Shown here in pieces: positions 42,025 to 49,890 of a stretch of DNA of 64,000 nucleotides; position 1 is the stretch's first letter, and the number at the start of each line of letters is the position of its first letter. Source of the stretch: Streptomyces malaysiensis subsp. samsunensis (GTDB lineage: Bacteria > Actinomycetota > Actinomycetes > Streptomycetales > Streptomycetaceae); contig NZ_JANIIC010000033.1 of the NCBI RefSeq assembly GCF_024519315.1, positions 1 through 64,000 of the forward strand, written 5' to 3'. The translations under genes were made by a program, and so were the position numbers. The notes beneath the pieces were generated by a model that saw nothing but the letters and a program-made list of their open reading frames with translations, had not been told where the DNA came from and did not search any database.

Positions 42025-42084
42025 ATGGACGGTGAACCTCCCAGTCGTATGCCGCGAGGTGCCGCCCCGGCCCGGACGCGCTGA
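42025..42084 (+). CDS. Proline/arginine-rich leader peptide upstream of corA
   Basis: 19-codon ORF MDGEPPSRMPRGAAPARTR, with a strong SD (GGGAGGTGAGG) 4-8 bases before ATG 42025. It ends 65 bp before corA, and a perfect 9-bp stem-loop lies between the two. Magnesium transporter genes of enterobacteria (mgtA, mgtCBR, corA) are controlled through short, often proline-rich leader ORFs that sense translation speed under low Mg or low proline. By analogy I infer a similar attenuator here. There is no evidence of translation beyond the SD. Confidence 0.5.
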   Translation: MDGEPPSRMPRGAAPARTR

Positions 42085-42100
42085 GCACGACGCCCGGCTC

Positions 42101-42127
42101 GGCTCGGAGGTGGCGCCGCTCCGAGCC
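42101..42127 (+). promoter_or_regulatory. Stem-loop between corA leader ORF and corA
   Basis: GGCTCGGAG (42101-42109) pairs perfectly with CTCCGAGCC (42119-42127), 9-nt loop, 17 bp after the leader stop and 22 bp before the corA ATG. Without a T-run it could act as a pause/Rho-type site or hide the corA ribosome site. Confidence 0.5.
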
Positions 42128-42149
42128 CGCTATCCGTAAAGGACCCGCC

Positions 42150-43322
42150 ATGTCCGAGCGCCGCCGCACCCCGCGTCCCACGAAGCGGTACCCCTGGCAG
42201 CGTCCCGCCGGGGCCGACGCCACACCGCGCCCCGCGCCGGGGCCGCGGCGCGGCGAGCCGTCGGCCGCGTCGGCCGATGGGGCCCCGCCGGACATCGACG
42301 AGCGCGGTGTGGTGGACGCCGCCGTGTACCGCGGCGGCCGCCGGGTCGGCACTCCCGATTCCCTCGCCGCCACCTACCGGCGGCTGCGCGAGGAGACGGG
42401 CGCCATGGCGTGGATCGGGCTGTACCGGCCGAGCGAGGCCGAGCTGCTCTCGCTGGCCGAGGAGTTCGATCTGCACAAGCTGGCCATCGAGGACGCTCTG
42501 GAAGCCCATCAGCGGCCCAAGCTGGAGCGCTACGGCGAGACGCTCTTCGTGGTGCTGCGCGCCGCGCGCTATCTCGACGCGCCCGAGGAGGTGGACTTCG
42601 GCGAGCTGCACGTCTTCGTGGGCCCCGACTTCGTCATCACCGTCCGGCACGGCGCCGCCCCGGACCTGTCCGCGGTGCGGGCCCGGATGGAGTCCACCCC
42701 CGAGCTGCTGGCGCTGGGCCCCGAGGCCGTGCTGTACGCGATTCTCGACGCGGCCGTGGACGGCTACGCCCCGGTGGTGGCGGGGGTGCAGAACGACATC
42801 GACGAGATCGAGACCGAGGTCTTCCGCGGCGACCCCGAGGTGTCGCGGCGCATCTATGAGCTCTCCCGCGAAATGGTGGAGTTCCAGCGCGCCACCCGCC
42901 CGCTGGTCGGGATGTTGCACGGGCTGATGGCGGGGTTCGACAAATACGGCACCGACGAGGAGCTCCAGCGCTATCTGCGGGACGTCGCCGACCACGTCAC
43001 CCACACCAGCGAGCGCGTGGACGGCTTCCGCTCCGCCCTCACCGATATCCTCGCGGTCAACGCCACCCTGGTGACCCAGCAGCAGAACGCCGAGATGCGG
43101 GCGCTGGCCGAGGCGGGTTTCGAGCAGAACGAGGAGGTCAAGAAGATCTCCGCATGGGCGGCGATCCTCTTCGCGCCCACTCTGGTCGGCACCATCTACG
43201 GGATGAACTTCACCCATATGCCCGAGCTGACGTGGGTGTGGGGATACCCGTTCGCGATCCTGCTGATGGCGGTGGTCTGCGTCAGCCTGTACATCATCTT
43301 CAAACGCCGCGACTGGCTCTGA
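42150..43322 (+). CDS. corA: CorA-family magnesium transporter
   Basis: The product is 390 residues from ATG 42150. Residues 1-55 are a disordered basic tail (TPRPTKRYPWQRPAGADATP). The cytoplasmic funnel follows: WIGLYRPSEAELLSLAEEFD, LHKLAIEDALEAHQRPKLER, YGETLFVVLRAARYLD and the long stalk helix. At the C-terminus are two membrane helices with the signature YGMNF between them (ISAWAAILFAPTLVGTIYGM, YPFAILLMAVVCVSLYIIF) and the short basic end KRRDWL. It forms a pentameric channel for Mg2+ (also Co2+, Ni2+). The leader ORF and stem-loop upstream suggest control by attenuation. Confidence 0.93.
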   Translation: MSERRRTPRPTKRYPWQRPAGADATPRPAPGPRRGEPSAASADGAPPDIDERGVVDAAVYRGGRRVGTPDSLAATYRRLREETGAMAWIGLYRPSEAELLSLAEEFDLHKLAIEDALEAHQRPKLERYGETLFVVLRAARYLDAPEEVDFGELHVFVGPDFVITVRHGAAPDLSAVRARMESTPELLALGPEAVLYAILDAAVDGYAPVVAGVQNDIDEIETEVFRGDPEVSRRIYELSREMVEFQRATRPLVGMLHGLMAGFDKYGTDEELQRYLRDVADHVTHTSERVDGFRSALTDILAVNATLVTQQQNAEMRALAEAGFEQNEEVKKISAWAAILFAPTLVGTIYGMNFTHMPELTWVWGYPFAILLMAVVCVSLYIIFKRRDWL

Positions 43323-43465
43323 CGGCGCCCCAGCCGAACCGGCTGGATCGGCGGTTCTAGGGAATCCCTCGATGAACCGCTGATTCAGCCGTTTTCCGTA
43401 GCCCCTCCCATCCGTTTGTGCTTCGATGCCGTGCGGCACGGGCAGGCGAGCGAGGGAGTGGGCGT

Positions 43466-44356
43466 ATGGACCGGCGAGGGTTCCTCATGGGCGCGGCCGC
43501 GCTCTCCACCGCGGGGCTGGTCACCGCCATCGGCGGTGCCACGACGGCCACCGCCGCGCCGCCCAGGCTGACGGCCGCCCAGGACTGGCTGTCGGCCATC
43601 GCCGACGCCACCCCGGTCCAGCGGCTGACCCTGCCCGGAAGCCATGACTCCGGCGCCCGCTTCGGCGGTCCGTGGACGGAGTGTCAGAACACCACCATCG
43701 CCGACCAGCTGAACAGCGGCATCCGCTTCCTGGACATCCGCTGCCGCGCCTTCGAGAACGCCTTCCCCATCCACCACGGCGCCTTCTACCAGAACCTCAA
43801 CTTCGACGATGTGCTCGGCGCCTGCCGCTCCTTCCTCTCCGCGCATCCGTCGGAGACCGTGCTGATGCGGGTCAAGCAGGAGTACTCGGAGGAGAGCGCC
43901 GCGGAGTTCCGCCGGATCTTCGACACCTATCTGGATGACAAGGGCTGGCGCTCGCTGTTCCGCCTGGACAACACCCTCCCCACCCTGGGCCAGGCCCGGG
44001 GCAGGGTGGTGCTGCTCGCCGACTCGGACAACATGCCGGGGGTGCGGTACGGCGACGGGTCGCTCTTCGACATCCAGGACGACTACATGGCGGAGCCGAT
44101 CGGCAAGTACCCCAAGATCGAGGCGCAGTTCCGCAAGGCGGCGGCCGAGCCCGGCAAGCTGTTCATCAACTATGTGTCCACCGCCGCCCTGCTGCCGCCC
44201 CGCTCCAACTCGGACCGGCTCAACCCCCGGGTGAAGTCGTTCCTGGAGGGCGCCGAGACACAGGGCTGGACCGGGCTCGGGATCGTTCCGATGGACTTCC
44301 CGAACACCACGTCCGGCCTGGTCGACGCCCTCGTCCGGCACAATCCGGGGGGCTGA
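43466..44356 (+). CDS. Tat-exported phosphatidylinositol-specific phospholipase C
   Basis: The product is 296 residues from ATG 43466, with AGGGAG 8 bases upstream. The N-terminus MDRRGFLMGAAALSTAGLVT carries the twin-arginine motif DRRGFL and an Ala-rich core ending TATAA, so it should be exported folded by Tat. The PLC X-box follows: LTLPGSHDSGARFGG with the first catalytic His, GIRFLDIRCRAFENAFPIHH with the second His, and VLMRVKQEYSEES. It cleaves phosphatidylinositol to diacylglycerol and cyclic inositol phosphate outside the cell. It has the usual single-domain bacterial size. Confidence 0.92.
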   Translation: MDRRGFLMGAAALSTAGLVTAIGGATTATAAPPRLTAAQDWLSAIADATPVQRLTLPGSHDSGARFGGPWTECQNTTIADQLNSGIRFLDIRCRAFENAFPIHHGAFYQNLNFDDVLGACRSFLSAHPSETVLMRVKQEYSEESAAEFRRIFDTYLDDKGWRSLFRLDNTLPTLGQARGRVVLLADSDNMPGVRYGDGSLFDIQDDYMAEPIGKYPKIEAQFRKAAAEPGKLFINYVSTAALLPPRSNSDRLNPRVKSFLEGAETQGWTGLGIVPMDFPNTTSGLVDALVRHNPGG

Positions 44357-44365
44357 CCACGGCGG

Positions 44366-46063
44366 TCAGCGGCCGGCGGTCCGCCGGAAGACCTTGACCG
44401 CGGGGTCCGCGTAGCGCACGAGCTCCAGCGCCTGGTCGGGGAACCACTCCCCGGCCTCGGGGTTGACCGTGCCGCGCACCGGGTCCAGGGGCCCGTCCGT
44501 GCCGCGCAGGCACCGCCCGTCCGACTGGCCCGGTGTCTTCACCCACAGCGCGGCGTCCATCAGGGCGTCGCCGGTGTGGGTGGTGGGGCGCCTGCCCAGG
44601 CCCCGCCCCGGCGGGTTGCACCACGACTGCGCGTCGATGTGCCTGTCCCTGGGGGTCCAGGGGCCCTGGCCGTTGCGGCTGGTGTCGGTGACGTAGTGCT
44701 TCATACCGGCCGGGTCGTCGGGTGCGTGGGCACGCAGCCAGCGGCGGGCGTGCCGCCGCGACCAGCTCTGGTCGGCGCACTCCTCGGGGTCCCCGCCCTC
44801 GTCGGCGTAGGCGAGGCAGGAGGAGATCAGCCGGCCGTACCAGGTGCTGTCCGGGTCGGTCTGGTAGTGGGAGACATTGAGGGCGAAGCCGGTGGCGCGG
44901 TCGATCCCGGCCTTGATCAGACGGGGCACGATGCTGCTGACGGAGTGCCAGCCGGCGTGGCCCGCGTCCAGGTACACCGACGTCTGGCCGAGCGCGGTGA
45001 GGACGTCCACCGCGTAGTTGATCTCGGAGTAGCGGGCGGCGGTCTCCGGGTCCTCGACCACCGGGGTGTCCAGCTCGTCAGGGTCGACGGAGTTCCCGGC
45101 CTCCGGGGTCACCGGGTCGGGTGTGGGGAGCGGGGGCAGCTCGGGGAGAGTGCCGGGCTGCTCGGTGGAGGGCTCGGGGGCGGGAGTCTGGGACGCGGAG
45201 GGCTCGAGGGCGGCGGGCTCCTGGACTTCCGGGGGCTGGGGCGCCGGGGTCTCGGAGGCGGCGGGCAGCGCGTCCGGAACCTGCTGCGCCGGGGTCTGCG
45301 CTGCCTCCTGGCCGGTGCCGGGGGCGGCCGATCCGGTGGGCGGGGCCGTGGAAGCGCCGGGGTCGGGCAGCGGCGGAAGTTCGGTGGGCGACTCCTCCGC
45401 GGCCGGCTGCTCCTGGGCAGCCGGTTGCCCGTCGGCAGCTGGTTGCCCATCGGCAGCTGTCTGCTCGTCCGCAGTTGTCTGCTCGTCGGCGGTTGTCTGC
45501 TCCTCGATGACGGTCTGCTGCTCGACGGCGGTCTGAGCGGCGTTCGAGGCGTCGGCGCAGTCGGAGGGCAGCAGCGCCAGCGAATCGGGTTCGAGGATGA
45601 TCAGCACCTCGCGGTCGCCGATGCCCGCCGCGACGGCGTCGATCCACGCCTCGTACTCGGCGAGGCTGTCCGCTCCCCCGCTCGAATAGCTGCCGCAGTC
45701 ACGGCCCGGGACGTTGTAGAGGGCGAGAACCGGCAGCCTCCCCTGCCAGTCGGCGCTCCGCGTCGTCCTGCGGACCAGCCGCTCGACCTGCTCCGGGGTC
45801 TCGTCCCCGTACCAGACCGCCTGCGGCGTCCGCACCATGGAGAGGAGCCCGGCGGAGTCGCGGAAGTCGCCCCGCCAGGCGAGCCGGGCCACCTGGCGGT
45901 AGGAGTCCCGGTCCGGAGGCGGGGCGTAGAGGCGGGTCATGCGCGAGGACTCGTCGTCGTCCTCCAGCACGGCCGCGCTCACCACGGGGCTCATCAGCAG
46001 GGGCAGGGTGGCAGCGGCCGCGACGGCCGTCGACACGGTGATGATCTTGCGTCTCTTACGCAC
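44366..46063 (-). CDS. Secreted GH6 glycosidase with a long disordered insertion
   Basis: The product is 565 residues from ATG 46063 with a signal peptide (residues 1-31). It is GH6 in type: VWYGDETPEQVERLVRR, RLPVLALYNVPGRDCGSYSS (Asp122, a likely catalytic acid), VLIILEPDSLALLPSDC, SVYLDAGHAGWHSVSSIVPR, FALNVSHYQTD, HYVTDTSRNGQGPW and AQSWCNPPGRGLG (family motifs near the C-terminus). Between LLPSDC (about 169) and ARYSEINYAVDVL (about 343) lie roughly 165 residues of Pro/Glu/Gln/Ala-rich sequence (TTADEQTTADEQTAADGQPA), which GH6 enzymes lack at this place. It should cleave beta-1,4-glucan if the insertion loops out. The hydrolase domain is otherwise complete. No carbohydrate-binding module is seen. 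Confidence 0.85.
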   Translation of the reverse strand: MRKRRKIITVSTAVAAAATLPLLMSPVVSAAVLEDDDESSRMTRLYAPPPDRDSYRQVARLAWRGDFRDSAGLLSMVRTPQAVWYGDETPEQVERLVRRTTRSADWQGRLPVLALYNVPGRDCGSYSSGGADSLAEYEAWIDAVAAGIGDREVLIILEPDSLALLPSDCADASNAAQTAVEQQTVIEEQTTADEQTTADEQTAADGQPAADGQPAAQEQPAAEESPTELPPLPDPGASTAPPTGSAAPGTGQEAAQTPAQQVPDALPAASETPAPQPPEVQEPAALEPSASQTPAPEPSTEQPGTLPELPPLPTPDPVTPEAGNSVDPDELDTPVVEDPETAARYSEINYAVDVLTALGQTSVYLDAGHAGWHSVSSIVPRLIKAGIDRATGFALNVSHYQTDPDSTWYGRLISSCLAYADEGGDPEECADQSWSRRHARRWLRAHAPDDPAGMKHYVTDTSRNGQGPWTPRDRHIDAQSWCNPPGRGLGRRPTTHTGDALMDAALWVKTPGQSDGRCLRGTDGPLDPVRGTVNPEAGEWFPDQALELVRYADPAVKVFRRTAGR

Positions 46064-46136
46064 GTGCGCACTCCAGGGGGCGGCAGGACCAAGGTCGGTT
46101 TCTGACTCTCACTCAGGAACCGGCACCCGGCAAATG

Positions 46137-46165
46137 AACCCTCCGCCAGCTGGCGGAGGGTTTTT
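46137..46165 (+). terminator. Hairpin with T-run, oriented rightward
   Basis: AACCCTCCGCC-AGCT-GGCGGAGGGTT (46137-46162) followed by a T-run to 46165 is a classical intrinsic terminator for plus-strand transcripts. No plus-strand gene lies directly upstream. The hairpin is 76 bp past the leftward xdhC stop and could also end that transcript. Confidence 0.75.
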
Positions 46166-46241
46166 CCCGCTCAGGAGTGGCCTTATGTCAGAAGATCCTT
46201 CTGTGATCTGATCTGTTTTCAGATGGCGAGGCGATCAGGCT

Positions 46242-47393
46242 TCAGGCGACCGAGCCGATCCGCTCCGCGGGCTCCCGCGTGTCGTGGTGGATCGGGGTCC
46301 CGGAACCCGTCAGCGGCATTCCGCTGCCGCCCCGCCGGTGTGCCACGATCTCGCCCGCGATGGACAGTGCGGTCTCCTCGGGCGTACGGGCGCCGAGGTC
46401 GAGCCCGATCGGGGCGCGCAGCCGGGCCAGCTCCGGCTCGCCCACCCCGGCCTCGCGCAGCCGCCGCAGCCGGTCCCGGTGGGTGCGGGCGGAGCCCATG
46501 GCGCCGACGTACGCCACCGGCAGCCGCAGCGCCCGCTCCAGCAGCGGCACATCGAACTTCGCGTCGTGGGTGAGCACGCACAGCACCGTGCGGGCGTCCA
46601 CCTCGGTCCCGTCGAGATAGCGGTGCGGCCAGTCGACGACCACCTCGTCGGCGTCCGGGAAGCGGAGCGCGGTCGCGAAGACCGGACGGGCGTCGCAGAC
46701 CGTGACGTGGTAGTTCAGGAACTTCCCGATCCGCACCAGCGCGCTCGCGAAGTCGACCGCCCCGAAGACGATCATGCGCGGCGGCGGCACGCTGGACTCG
46801 GCGAGCAGGGTGACCGGCCGCCCGCAGCGGCTCCCCTCGGCGCCGATGACCACGGTCGCGGTGCGCCCGGCGTCCAGCAGGGCGCGGGCCTCCGCGGCCG
46901 CCGTACGGTCCAGCTCGGGGTGGCCGCCCAGGGTGCCGTCCCAGCCGCCGTCGGGGTGAACGAGCAGGGCGCCACCCAGCAGCTCGGGCGGGCCGTCCAC
47001 GATCCGGGCCAGCGCCGTCGTCCGGCCCTCGGCGGCGGCGGACGCCGCGGCGGCGAGCACCGGGCGCACCCGGCGGTCGGCCGCCGGGGCCGGGGTGACC
47101 AGGACATCGATGACCCCGCCGCAGGTCAGGCCGACCGCGAAGGCGTCCTCGTCGGAGTAGCCGAAGGTCTCGCGGACGGTCTCGCCGGTTTGCAGCGCCT
47201 CCTGGCACAGCTCGTACACCGCGCCCTCGACACAGCCGCCGGACACGCTGCCGATCGCCGTGCCGTCGGCGTCCACGGCGAGGGCCGCGCCGGGCTGCCG
47301 GGGCGCGCTGCCGCCCACGGAGACCACGGTGGCGACGGCGAAGTCCCGGCCCTTCTCGCACCAGCGGTGCAGCTCGGCGGCGATGTCCAGCAT
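46242..47393 (-). CDS. xdhC: XdhC-family molybdenum cofactor chaperone
   Basis: The product is 383 residues from ATG 47393, with AAGGAG 9 bases upstream. XdhC_CoxI at the N-terminus: FAVATVVSVGGSAPRQPGAA, IGSVSGGCVEGAVYELCQEA, GYSDEDAFAVGLTCGGVIDV. The C-terminal XdhC Rossmann domain reads MIVFGAVDFASALVRIGKFL, VVDWPHRYLDG, TVLCVLTHDAKFDVPLLERA and YVGAMGSARTHRDRLRRLRE. Such proteins bind the molybdenum cofactor, help its sulphuration and insert it into xanthine dehydrogenase. Its gene is the last in line after the three dehydrogenase subunit genes, 95 bp from the large subunit. Confidence 0.93.
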   Translation of the reverse strand: MLDIAAELHRWCEKGRDFAVATVVSVGGSAPRQPGAALAVDADGTAIGSVSGGCVEGAVYELCQEALQTGETVRETFGYSDEDAFAVGLTCGGVIDVLVTPAPAADRRVRPVLAAAASAAAEGRTTALARIVDGPPELLGGALLVHPDGGWDGTLGGHPELDRTAAAEARALLDAGRTATVVIGAEGSRCGRPVTLLAESSVPPPRMIVFGAVDFASALVRIGKFLNYHVTVCDARPVFATALRFPDADEVVVDWPHRYLDGTEVDARTVLCVLTHDAKFDVPLLERALRLPVAYVGAMGSARTHRDRLRRLREAGVGEPELARLRAPIGLDLGARTPEETALSIAGEIVAHRRGGSGMPLTGSGTPIHHDTREPAERIGSVA

Positions 47394-47488
47394 GGTGATC
47401 AGCTCCTTGGTGGCGGGTCTATAACCGGAACAACACATCTACCTTCCGATATCTGCCCCGGCCCGGGAGGGCGGCGGCGATGCCCTGG

Positions 47489-49888
47489 TCAGCGCCCGTC
47501 GATCAGGTGCTCCGGGCGGACCGGCACGCGCTTCAGGGACAGGCCCGTGGCGGCGCGGATCGCGGCGACGACGGCCGGGGTCGAGGAGAGCGTGGGCGCC
47601 TCGCCGACACCGCGCAGCCCGTACGGGGCGTTGTCGTCGGCCAGCTCCAGCACCTCCACCGGCATGGCCGGGGTGTCCAGGATGGTGGGGATCAGATAGT
47701 CCGTGAACGACGGGTTGCGCACCCGCGCCCCGTCCGGCGAGACGACGATCTCCTCCATCACGGCGAGCCCCAGCCCCTGCGCCGAACCGCCGTGGATCTG
47801 CCCGACGACCGACAGCGGGTTGAGCGCCTTGCCCACGTCCTGCGCGGCCGCCAGCTCGACCACCTTGACCAGACCCAGCTCGGTGTCCACCTCGACGACC
47901 GCGCGATGGGCGCAGAAGGAGTACTGCACATGGCCGAACCCCTGTCCGGTGCGCGGATCGAACGGCTCGGTCGGCCGGTGCCGGAACTCCCGCTCCAGCT
48001 CGATCGCCCCGTCGCCGAGGATCTCGGCGAGGTCGCCGATCACCTCGCCGCCTTCGGTGACCACCTTGCCGTCCGCCAGCCGCGGCGCCTCGGCCGCGGC
48101 CCACGCCGGGTGGGAGGCGCCGAACCGCTCGCGGCCGCGCCGCAGCACCTCCTCCCGGACCGCCTTGCAGGTGTGTTTGATGGCGCCGCCCGTCATATAC
48201 GTCTGGCGGGAGGCGGAGGTGGAGCCGGCCGAGCCGACCCGGGTGTCGGCCGGGTGGAGGGTGACCCGGTCCACGCCCAGCTCGGTGCGGGCGATCTGGG
48301 CGTGCACGGTGACTCCGCCCTGGCCGACCTCGGCCATCGCGGTGTGCACCAGGGCCACCGGCTCGCCGCCGATCACCTCCAGCCGGATCCGGGCCGTGGA
48401 GTAGTCGTCGAAACCCTCGGAGAAGCCGACGTTCTTGATGCCGACCGCATAGCCCACTCCGCGCACCACGGACTCGCCGTGGGTGGTGTTGGACAGCCCG
48501 CCCGGCAGGGCCCGTACGTCCACCGGGCCGCCCGCCGCCTCCCAGACGCGCTCGGGCGGCATCGGCAGCGCCTTGACCCGGCGCAGCAGCTCGGCGACCG
48601 GGGCCGGGGAGTCGACCAGTTGCCCCGTGGGCATGGTGGCGCCCTGGGACATGGCGTTGCGCTGCCGGAACTCCACCGGGTCGAGGCCGAGCTCGGCCGC
48701 CACCGCGTCCATCTGCGCCTCGTAGGCGAAGCACGCCTGGACGGCGCCGAAGCCGCGCATCGCACCGCAGGGCGGGTTGTTGGAGTAGAGGGCGATGGCC
48801 TCGGCATCGACGTTCTCGACGACATAGGGGCCGATCGACAGGGAGGCGGCGTTGCCGACCACCGCCGGGGAGGAGGAGGCGTACGCACCGCCGTCCAGGA
48901 CGATGCGGCACTGGACGTAGAGCAGGGTGCCGTCGCGGGTCGCGCCGTGTTCGTAGGTGAGCTTGGCGGGGTGGCGGTGGACATGGCCGAAGAAGGATTC
49001 GTACCGGTTGTAGACGATCTTGACGGGCCGTCCGGTGCGCAGTGCCAGCAGACATGCGTGCGCCTGCATGGACATGTCCTCGCGCGCGCCGAACGCCCCG
49101 CCCACCCCCGAAAGCGTCAGCCGCACCTTGTCCGCGGGCAGCCCGAGGACCGGGGCGAGCTGATCGCGGTCCACATGCAGCCACTGGGTGGCGATGTAGA
49201 GGTCCACACCGCCGTCCTCGGCGGGCACCGCGAGCCCCGACTCCGGGCCGAGGAACGCCTGGTCCTGCATGCCCACCTCGTAGTCCCGGCGGACCACCAC
49301 ATCGGCGCGGGCCCTGGCGGCGGCCACATCGCCGCGCCGGACCGGCTGCCGGTGCACGATGTTCGGATGCGGGACGTGGGCGGCGTGGTGGTCCCGGCGG
49401 CCGGGGTGGAGCAGCGGGGCGTCGGGGGCGGTGGCGGTGGCCTCGTCGACGACCAGCGGCAGCTCCTCGTACTCCACCGCGATCCGGGCGGCGGCGCGGC
49501 GGGCGGTCTCGGGGTGGTCGGCGGCGACGATCGCGACGGGCTCGCCGTGGTAGCGGACCCGGTCCTTCGCGAGCACCGGCTGGTCGCGGATCTCCAGGCC
49601 GTAGTGGGTCTCGGCGGGCAGGTCGGCGTGAGTCATCACGGCGTACACCCCGGGCAGGGCGAGCGCCTCGCCGGTGTCGATGGATCTGATCGCGGCGTGG
49701 GCGTGCGGGCTGCGCAGGGTGAAGCCCCACAGCATGTCCTCGTGCCACAGATCCGAGGAGTACGCGAACTCGCCGGTCACCTTGAGGGTGCCGTCGGGGC
49801 GCAGGGTGGACTCGCCGACGGTCCCCCTGGCGGCTCCGGTGGCCTGGGTGAGGGTGGTGGGGGCACTGGTGGTGCGGTCGGCCGCCAT
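47489..49888 (-). CDS. Xanthine dehydrogenase, molybdopterin-binding subunit
   Basis: The product is 799 residues from ATG 49888. Molybdenum-hydroxylase large-subunit motifs: AHAAIRSIDTGEALALPGVY, VRYHGEPVAIVAADHPETAR, GGAFGAREDMSMQAHACLLA, NNPPCGAMRGFGAVQACFAY, TAMAEVGQGGVTVHAQIA, GSAGSTSASRQTYMTGGAI and near the end the catalytic Glu in APYGLRGVGEAPTLSSTPAV. This matches XdhB/PucD-type purine hydroxylases. With the 2Fe-2S and FAD subunits it oxidises hypoxanthine and xanthine to urate. Its start lies 2 bp after the stop of the 2Fe-2S gene. Confidence 0.95.
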   Translation of the reverse strand: MAADRTTSAPTTLTQATGAARGTVGESTLRPDGTLKVTGEFAYSSDLWHEDMLWGFTLRSPHAHAAIRSIDTGEALALPGVYAVMTHADLPAETHYGLEIRDQPVLAKDRVRYHGEPVAIVAADHPETARRAAARIAVEYEELPLVVDEATATAPDAPLLHPGRRDHHAAHVPHPNIVHRQPVRRGDVAAARARADVVVRRDYEVGMQDQAFLGPESGLAVPAEDGGVDLYIATQWLHVDRDQLAPVLGLPADKVRLTLSGVGGAFGAREDMSMQAHACLLALRTGRPVKIVYNRYESFFGHVHRHPAKLTYEHGATRDGTLLYVQCRIVLDGGAYASSSPAVVGNAASLSIGPYVVENVDAEAIALYSNNPPCGAMRGFGAVQACFAYEAQMDAVAAELGLDPVEFRQRNAMSQGATMPTGQLVDSPAPVAELLRRVKALPMPPERVWEAAGGPVDVRALPGGLSNTTHGESVVRGVGYAVGIKNVGFSEGFDDYSTARIRLEVIGGEPVALVHTAMAEVGQGGVTVHAQIARTELGVDRVTLHPADTRVGSAGSTSASRQTYMTGGAIKHTCKAVREEVLRRGRERFGASHPAWAAAEAPRLADGKVVTEGGEVIGDLAEILGDGAIELEREFRHRPTEPFDPRTGQGFGHVQYSFCAHRAVVEVDTELGLVKVVELAAAQDVGKALNPLSVVGQIHGGSAQGLGLAVMEEIVVSPDGARVRNPSFTDYLIPTILDTPAMPVEVLELADDNAPYGLRGVGEAPTLSSTPAVVAAIRAATGLSLKRVPVRPEHLIDGR

Positions 49889-49890
49889 GG

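Noticed and set aside
42101..42127. M-box riboswitch at corA
   Set aside because: The leader is too short and lacks the conserved M-box junction sequences that I could recognise. A leader-peptide mechanism fits better.
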